A stretch of 64,000 bases of DNA. Origin: Streptomyces sp. cf386. Its GTDB lineage: Bacteria > Actinomycetota > Actinomycetes > Streptomycetales > Streptomycetaceae. Made by a program: the position numbers and the translations under genes. The notes beneath the pieces were generated by a model. That model worked only from the letters and a program-made list of their open reading frames with translations, was not told where the DNA came from and did no database searches. This document shows, piece after piece, positions 59,088 to 64,000 of this stretch (its first letter is position 1; the number at the start of each line of letters is the position of its first letter). The stretch is from positions 65,471 through 129,470 of the forward strand of contig NZ_FNHV01000017.1 in NCBI RefSeq assembly GCF_900103585.1. The letters are read 5' to 3'.

Positions 59088-59864
59088 ATGGGTGGCGAGA
59101 GCACGATACGTACGGCGCCGCGCGACGGTGGCGCGAGCAGGGGCCCGGCGGGCAGCCGGACCGGACAGCGGTTGTCCGGGCTGGCCGTGGCGCTGGGCCT
59201 GGTGCTGTTCCTGGGCGGGTTCGCCTGGGGAGCGGTGATCTACCGGCCGTACACCGTGCCCACCAGTTCGATGGTGCCGACGATCGGCACGGGGGACCGG
59301 GTGCTGGCTCAGCGGGTCGACGGCGGTGAGGTGCGCCGTGGTGACGTCGTCGTCTTCACCGACAAGACCTGGGTGACCAATGCACCCGTCGTCAAGCGTG
59401 TGGTCGCCGTCGGCGGGGACACGGTCGCCTGCTGCACCGACGGCAAGCTGACCGTCAACGGCAAGCAGATCGACGAACCGTATCTCGCCGGGAACGGTCC
59501 GGCCGAGATCCGGAACTTCCCGACGGTGACGGTGCCGAAGAACCGGCTCTTCCTGCTCGGTGACGAGCGCAGCGGCTCCCTGGACTCCACGGCCCACCTG
59601 ACGGACGCCGCGAGCGGAACCGTCGCACGCAGTGCCGTGTCGGCCCGGGTGGACGCCGTCGTATGGCCCATGAACGGCATGCTGCAGCGCCCCACCGGCT
59701 TCGAGGAACTCGGCGCACTGTCGGCGGCGGGGCCGCTGCGGACGATCGTCGCGCTGATCGTGGTGGGCGGTGTGCTGGTCATGGCCGGCGGGGCGTACGG
59801 TCCGATCGCAGGCAGGCTGGCCAAGCGCCCGGCGCCGCGGACGGAGCCCGCAGGTGCCCGCTGA
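59088..59864 (+). CDS. sipZ: type I signal peptidase SipZ
   Basis: The 258-residue protein has an N-terminal membrane segment (about 31-50), catalytic S61 in VPTSSM, Lys in PVVKRVVAVGGD and a C-terminal membrane segment (about 219-240). Its box E reads GDERSGSLDST, replacing the usual His and final Arg of GDHR...DSR, so it may have altered specificity. The start ATG at 59088 is 193 bp after sipY. The nudix gene overlaps its end by 11 bp. Confidence 0.88.
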   Translation: MGGESTIRTAPRDGGASRGPAGSRTGQRLSGLAVALGLVLFLGGFAWGAVIYRPYTVPTSSMVPTIGTGDRVLAQRVDGGEVRRGDVVVFTDKTWVTNAPVVKRVVAVGGDTVACCTDGKLTVNGKQIDEPYLAGNGPAEIRNFPTVTVPKNRLFLLGDERSGSLDSTAHLTDAASGTVARSAVSARVDAVVWPMNGMLQRPTGFEELGALSAAGPLRTIVALIVVGGVLVMAGGAYGPIAGRLAKRPAPRTEPAGAR

Positions 59865-60414
59865 CTCGGTGGGCGTGGGGCCGTACGGCGAGACAGGGGT
59901 GGGGGAGGCCTCCTGCGGAGACTCGTACGACGGTGGGCTGCGCAAGGTCGCGCGTGTGGTGCTGCTCGACCCGCAGGACCGCATACTGCTGCTGCACGGC
60001 CATGAGCCTGGGGACCCGGCCGACGACTGGTGGTTCACCCCGGGCGGTGGCGTCGAGGGCGACGAGAGTCGTGCGGAAGCCGCGCTGCGGGAACTCGCCG
60101 AGGAGACCGGCATTACGGAGGTCGAACTCGGTCCCGTGCTGTGGCGCCGGATGTGCTCCTTCCCGTTCGCGGGCCGCCGCTGGGACCAGGACGAGTGGTA
60201 CTACCTGGCCCGTACGACGCAGACGGAGACCAGGGCCGTGGCTCTCACCGAGCTGGAGCGGCGCAGTGTCGCCGGAGCGCGCTGGTGGACGTGTCAGGAA
60301 CTTGCCCGGGCACATGAGACGGTGTATCCGACCAGACTCGCCGAGCTGCTGCGCACACTGCTCGACGAAGGTCCCCCCGCCGGGCCCGTGACCCTTGACC
60401 CCGAAATTGTCTAG
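59854..60414 (+). CDS. Nudix hydrolase
   Basis: The 186-residue protein has an intact Nudix box, GGGVEGDESRAEAALRELAE followed by ETGI (GX5EX7REUXEEXGU form), preceded by KVARVVLLDPQDRILLLHG. Its substrate is unknown. The GTG at 59854 overlaps sipZ. Confidence 0.88.
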   Translation: MPADSVGVGPYGETGVGEASCGDSYDGGLRKVARVVLLDPQDRILLLHGHEPGDPADDWWFTPGGGVEGDESRAEAALRELAEETGITEVELGPVLWRRMCSFPFAGRRWDQDEWYYLARTTQTETRAVALTELERRSVAGARWWTCQELARAHETVYPTRLAELLRTLLDEGPPAGPVTLDPEIV

Positions 60415-60470
60415 GTGCTGACGGGACTGGCGCACAATGGTGGGATCGCACGGCTGAAGGGGAACATGCC

Positions 60471-60779
60471 ATGAGCGCCGAGGACCTCGAGAAGTACGAG
60501 ACCGAGATGGAGCTCAAGCTCTATCGGGAGTACCGCGATGTCGTCGGTCTGTTCAAGTATGTGATCGAGACCGAGCGGCGCTTCTACCTGACCAATGACT
60601 ACGAGATGCAGGTGCACTCGGTTCAGGGTGAGGTGTTCTTCGAGGTGTCCATGGCGGATGCCTGGGTGTGGGACATGTACCGGCCGGCGCGGTTCGTGAA
60701 GCAGGTCCGGGTGCTCACATTCAAGGACGTGAACATCGAGGAGCTGAACAAGAGCGATCTGGAGCTTCCGGGTGGGTGA
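60471..60779 (+). CDS. DUF2469 family protein
   Basis: The 102-residue protein starts MSAEDLEKYETEMELKLYRE and matches a small actinobacterial conserved family between lepB and yraN; function unknown. No membrane segment is predicted. GAAGGGGAAC is the ribosome-binding site; CACAAT at 60431-60436 may be a promoter -10. Confidence 0.88.
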   Translation: MSAEDLEKYETEMELKLYREYRDVVGLFKYVIETERRFYLTNDYEMQVHSVQGEVFFEVSMADAWVWDMYRPARFVKQVRVLTFKDVNIEELNKSDLELPGG

Positions 60780-60790
60780 GCCGCGCTGAG

Positions 60791-60810
60791 CTTCACCCGC
60801 AGGGGTGAGG
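60791..60810. terminator. hairpin after DUF2469 gene
   Basis: CTTCACCC (60791-60798) pairs with GGGTGAGG (60803-60810) with one G-T pair and a GCAG loop. The following 60 bp is A/T-richer than its surroundings, probably the yraN promoter. Confidence 0.6.
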
Positions 60811-60896
60811 AAGATATCCACAATCGCGAACTTGTCCACCAAGATCCAATAGCTCGGTGAGCTGCCCTCAATGTTGGCGCCGGAGGTGGTGCCGAC

Positions 60897-61298
60897 ATGA
60901 GCACGAGCACGAGCACGAGCGGGAACACGCACGGGGGAAACGCGCGCAGCGCGCTGGGCAGGTACGGAGAGACGCTGGCCGTACGGCGGCTGGTCGAGGC
61001 CGGGATGACGGTCCTGGAGCGCAACTGGCGCTGCGGCAGGACGGGCGAGATCGACATCGTGGCGCGGGACGGCGACGTCCTGGTCGTCTGCGAGGTCAAG
61101 ACACGCAGGACGGGTGCCTTCGAGCATCCGATGGCCGCGGTGACTCCGGAGAAGGCCGAACGCCTGCGGGACCTGGCGGAGCACTGGCTGCACGCCCATG
61201 GCGGGGCCCCACCGGGCGGCGTGCGCATCGACCTGGTGGGTGTCGTCCTGCCACAGCGCGGTGCCCCCGTGGTCGAGCACGCGCGGGGGGTGGCCTGA
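60897..61298 (+). CDS. UPF0102 (YraN) endonuclease-like protein
   Basis: The 133-residue protein has the PD-(D/E)xK-like core GEIDIVARDGDVLVVCEVKTR (about 50-70). The N-terminus is a low-complexity Ser/Thr run. The family may process Holliday junctions. yifB follows 1 bp after the stop. Confidence 0.9.
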   Translation: MSTSTSTSGNTHGGNARSALGRYGETLAVRRLVEAGMTVLERNWRCGRTGEIDIVARDGDVLVVCEVKTRRTGAFEHPMAAVTPEKAERLRDLAEHWLHAHGGAPPGGVRIDLVGVVLPQRGAPVVEHARGVA

Positions 61299-61299
61299 C

Positions 61300-62925
61300 A
61301 TGGGGTTCGCTCGTACATGCTCGGTGGCCCTCGTGGGCGTCGAGGGGGTTGTGGTCGAGGTTCAGGCGGATCTGGAGCCGGGGGTGGCGGCCTTCACCCT
61401 GGTGGGACTGCCGGACAAGAGCCTGTCGGAGAGTCGGGACCGAGTGCGGGCGGCCGTGGTGAACTCAGGCGGTGAGTGGCCGCAGAAGAAGCTCACCGTC
61501 GGACTCAGCCCGGCATCGGTGCCCAAGGCGGGCAGCGGCTTCGACCTGGCCGTCGCGTGTGCCGTCCTCGGCGCCGCCGAGCGGATCGATCCACGCGTCC
61601 TCGCCGACATCGTGATGATCGGAGAACTCGGGCTGGACGGACGGGTACGGCCGGTCCGGGGCATCCTGCCCGCCGTGCTGGCCGCGGCGGACGCCGGCTA
61701 TGAGCAGGTGGTCGTCCCGGAGTGCGCCGCGGCCGAGGCCTCGCTGGTGCCGGGCGTGTCCGTGCTGGGCGTGCGCAGCCTGCGCCAGCTGATCGCCGTG
61801 CTCACCGACGGACCCGTACCCGACGAGGAACCTGACGAGCAGGGCCGCCCGGATCCGCTGCTGGCGGGTCTTCGCGTGCCGGGGACCGGTGCGGCAACGG
61901 GAATGCACAGCATGGGCCCCGCCCAGCCCGACCACGGGCACGACCTCGCCGACGTGGTCGGCCAGATCTCGGCGCGTACCGCAGTGGAGGTCTCCGCGGC
62001 GGGTGGGCATCACCTGTTCCTGGAGGGACCGCCCGGTGCAGGCAAGACGATGCTCGCCGAGCGACTGCCGGCCATCCTGCCCCGGCTCGGCAGGGAGGAG
62101 TCGCTGGAGGTCACGGCGGTGCACTCCGTGGCGGGGCTGCTGCCTCCGGGCAAGCCCCTGATCGACATCGCCCCCTACTGCGCCCCGCATCACTCGGCGA
62201 CGATGCAGGCGCTGGTCGGCGGGGGCGCCGGCATCGCACGGCCCGGTGCGGTGTCGCTCTCCCACCGTGGCGTCCTCTTCCTGGACGAGACGCCCGAGTT
62301 CAACAGCCAGGCCCTCGACGCCCTGAGGCAGCCCCTGGAAGCCGGCCACGTCGTGATCGCGCGCAGTGCGGGTGTGGTGCGCTTCCCGGCGAAGTTCCTG
62401 ATGGTGCTCGCGGCCAACCCCTGCCCCTGCGGCCGCTTCTCCCAGACCAACGATCTGTGCGAGTGCCCGCCCTCGTCGATCCGCCGCTATCAGGCCCGCC
62501 TTTCCGGGCCACTGCTCGACCGAGTCGACCTCCGGGTCGAGGTGGACCGTGTCACCCGCGCCCAGCTGACGGTGCGCGGCGCCCGGGGCGAGTCCACCGC
62601 GACGGTTGCCGATCGAGTGCGGGCGGCCCGGGAGCGCGCGATGGCCCGGCTCGCCGGCACCCCGTGGCGGTCCAACAGCGAGATCCCCGGACGCGAGCTG
62701 CGCAGCCGCTGGTATGCCGCGGTCGGCGCCATGGACGAGGCCGAACGGAACCTCGAACGCGGCGTACTGACCGCCCGCGGACTCGACCGCGTCCTGCGCG
62801 TCGCCTGGACCGTCGCCGACCTCGTCGGCCATGACCGGCCCGACGCGACGGACGTCGCCCTGGCACTGCAACTGCGCACCGGTGTGCCGCGAGGCGTGCC
62901 CATGGCCATCGAGGCGCTCACATGA
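61300..62925 (+). CDS. YifB family Mg chelatase-like AAA+ ATPase
   Basis: The 541-residue protein has an N-terminal ChlI fold (about 1-165), then AAA+ with Walker A LEGPPGAGKTMLAERLPAIL near residue 237, Walker B FLDETPEFNSQALDAL and C-terminal Mg_chelatase_C region. The family is often coupled to dprA and natural competence or DNA uptake. It overlaps dprA by 4 bp. The ATG at 61300 gives the family start MGFARTCSVALVGVEG. Confidence 0.93.
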   Translation: MGFARTCSVALVGVEGVVVEVQADLEPGVAAFTLVGLPDKSLSESRDRVRAAVVNSGGEWPQKKLTVGLSPASVPKAGSGFDLAVACAVLGAAERIDPRVLADIVMIGELGLDGRVRPVRGILPAVLAAADAGYEQVVVPECAAAEASLVPGVSVLGVRSLRQLIAVLTDGPVPDEEPDEQGRPDPLLAGLRVPGTGAATGMHSMGPAQPDHGHDLADVVGQISARTAVEVSAAGGHHLFLEGPPGAGKTMLAERLPAILPRLGREESLEVTAVHSVAGLLPPGKPLIDIAPYCAPHHSATMQALVGGGAGIARPGAVSLSHRGVLFLDETPEFNSQALDALRQPLEAGHVVIARSAGVVRFPAKFLMVLAANPCPCGRFSQTNDLCECPPSSIRRYQARLSGPLLDRVDLRVEVDRVTRAQLTVRGARGESTATVADRVRAARERAMARLAGTPWRSNSEIPGRELRSRWYAAVGAMDEAERNLERGVLTARGLDRVLRVAWTVADLVGHDRPDATDVALALQLRTGVPRGVPMAIEALT

Positions 62926-63410
62926 ACGGGACGGAGAATCCTGACGACGAACTACTCGATCGGGTCTTTCTCAGTCGGGTCGTCGAGCCCGGGGACGAGG
63001 TCGCCGGGCGGTGGGTGCGGGAGTACGGGGTGGGGGATGTCGCGCGGCGGTTGCGGGACGGGGCGGAGGCCTTGCCGGGGGTGAGTTACAAGCGGTGGGA
63101 CGGGTTGCGGGCCCGGGCGTTACGGGCCGAGCCCGGTCGGGATCTCGCCGTGGCCCGGGAGGCCGGGGTGAGGTTTCTGCGCCCCGGGGACGTCGAGTGG
63201 CCGCAGCAGCTCGATGATCTGGGGGACGCCCGGCCCATCGGGTTGTGGGTGCGCGGTCGGGCCAGTCTGCGGATGTGGGCGTTGCGCTCCGTGGCCGTCG
63301 TCGGCGCGCGGGCGTGCACCGAGTACGGGGCTCACATGGCGGCCACCCTCGCCGGCGGGCTCGCCGAGCGGGGGTGGGTGGTCGTGTCCGGCGGCGCCTA
63401 CGTTCTATAG
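62922..63410 (+). pseudogene. dprA: 5' fragment of dprA, interrupted by insertion
   Basis: The first 159 or so codons encode a normal DprA N-terminal domain and the start of the Rossmann fold (VAVVGARACTEYGAHMAATL and VVVSGGAY). At about 63401 the sequence diverges from the expected SGGA-Y-G-I-D, adds Val-Leu and stops at TAG 63408-63410. Intact DprA is about 290-400 residues, so at least half is missing. ATG 62922 overlaps yifB. The missing 3' part is expected at the far end of the inserted element, outside the window. Confidence 0.88.
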
Positions 63411-63458
63411 CGTGAAAGCTGTTGTAGTAGGCGTGTGCTTTTACCTGAAGAGAGCGAC
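63391..63458. mobile_element. left junction of integrated element in dprA
   Basis: The dprA-like sequence ends within GGCGGCGCCTACG (63391-63403). The following 55 bp (TTCTATAGCGTGAAAGCTGT onward) are only about 45% GC, against roughly 70% for the rest of the window. The recombinase gene starts immediately afterwards. The exact crossover point cannot be fixed without the other junction. Confidence 0.7.
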
Positions 63459-64000
63459 GTGGCCGCCAACCCCGTTGGCTGGCATGTGTATCGGTACGAC
63501 CTGGAACGTCCTGCACTGAGCCTTCCTGAGGGCTTATCCCCGTACGCGCCTGATCTGCGTACGTGGATCGAGAGGCTCGGCGGACGTCACGGACAGCGGT
63601 TCCTCCTCGGCCCCGACGGGCTTCCTGATCTCAGGGTGAACGCGTTCTTCGCGTCCCCCACCATGCGGAACCTGACGGACCTGACGAACCGGGACTACGC
63701 GTACTCCCTGGGTCTGTGGCTGAACTTCCTGCTGGTGCTGGGCCGGGGCTGGTGGGAGGCGACTGAAGACGACGCGACGGAGTTCCAGTTCTGGCGGCTG
63801 ACCGACCCGGGGAACGATCAGCGGGTGCAGAAGTCGTCGTTCGCCAAGGACGTGGCGGGCTGCAAGAAGTTCTATAAGTGGGTGGGCAGGCGCTACCAGG
63901 TCGTCGACCCCTTCGACGAGTTGGAGTACGAGCGGGGCCGGCGGCAGGAGAACGTGAAGTGGCTCGACCCTGCAGCCATCCGTCGCTGGCGTGACCTGGG
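63459..64000 (+). CDS. tyrosine-recombinase family integrase (partial, runs off the window)
   Basis: The 180 visible residues begin MAANPVGWHVYRYDLERPAL. A SAM-like core-binding region follows at about 75-155 (RDYAYSLGLWLNFLLVLGRG, VAGCKKFYKWVGRRY). It ends in VKWLDPAAIRRWRDLG, which in this Streptomyces site-specific integrase family precedes the catalytic domain; catalytic residues are outside the window. GTG 63459 has GAAGAGAG upstream; an in-frame GTG at 63435 is possible. Codon 26 is TTA (63534-63536), so translation would depend on the rare bldA tRNA-Leu. The 3' end is missing because the window ends. Confidence 0.75.
   Translation, partial: MAANPVGWHVYRYDLERPALSLPEGLSPYAPDLRTWIERLGGRHGQRFLLGPDGLPDLRVNAFFASPTMRNLTDLTNRDYAYSLGLWLNFLLVLGRGWWEATEDDATEFQFWRLTDPGNDQRVQKSSFAKDVAGCKKFYKWVGRRYQVVDPFDELEYERGRRQENVKWLDPAAIRRWRDL

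Overview
The window is high-GC chromosomal DNA (many GTG starts, strong G/C third-position bias, short hairpin terminators without long T-tracts) with gene content and order typical of the central core of a Streptomyces chromosome. Diagnostic genes include ndgR-leuCD, a hupS-type HU with a lysine-rich tail, nsdA, glcP, amtB-glnK-glnD and four clustered signal peptidases (sipWXYZ). I recognise the order as that around SCO5547-SCO5604 of S. coelicolor; that comparison is from memory and was not computed.

Layout. 1-303: tRNA-Glu, tRNA-Gln, tRNA-Glu and a terminator. 320-6.9 kb: a MerR/DUF4188 divergent pair, NdgR and leucine biosynthesis (leuCD), a small conserved protein, hupS, cofC. 7-15.2 kb: plsC-gpsA (phospholipid), ddl (peptidoglycan), a DUF3515 lipoprotein, a one-domain Lrp protein, thiL-thiD (thiamine), rpmB and a fatty-acid-kinase-like DAK2 protein. 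15.3-20.1 kb: a translationally coupled Hsp90-family ATPase and a 983-residue TPR protein. 20.3-27.6 kb: recG, rsmD, coaD, a SepIVA/DivIVA-like coiled-coil protein, DUF177-rpmF-rnc, mutM. 27.6-31 kb: HxlR/flavodoxin-like pair, CAP-domain protein, acylphosphatase, a small coiled-coil protein. 31-41.6 kb: smc, glcP, an LLM oxidoreductase, ftsY, a prim-pol-like protein, nsdA. 41.7-50 kb: nitrogen module amtB-glnK-glnD behind two GlnR-type boxes, ffh, an ftsH paralogue. 50-63 kb: methyltransferase, an archaeal/eukaryotic-type prolyl-tRNA synthetase, an SprT-like protein, the ribosomal block rpsP-khpA-rimM-trmD-rplS, sipWXYZ, a Nudix hydrolase, DUF2469, yraN, yifB and the 5' part of dprA.

The main non-core event is at the right edge. 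dprA stops being dprA at about 63,401, inside the conserved SGGA-Y-G region. It is followed by lower-GC DNA and a gene whose product begins like a tyrosine recombinase (63,459 to the window end). I read this as the left junction of an integrated element that has split dprA. Other points of interest: an interspersed 30-bp repeat present twice in intergenic DNA and once, as a longer variant, in frame inside the Smc hinge coding region; a 15-bp tandem repeat after ddl; a perfect 51-bp duplication in the hupS tail; several perfect dyads in divergent promoters; a long sipX/sipY overlap; and a prim-pol homologue with an apparently damaged acidic motif.

Functionally the window is mostly housekeeping: protein targeting (ftsY, ffh, sipWXYZ), chromosome structure (hupS, smc), translation (tRNAs, ribosomal proteins, rimM, trmD), DNA repair (mutM, recG, yraN, yifB, dprA) and nitrogen/carbon uptake.
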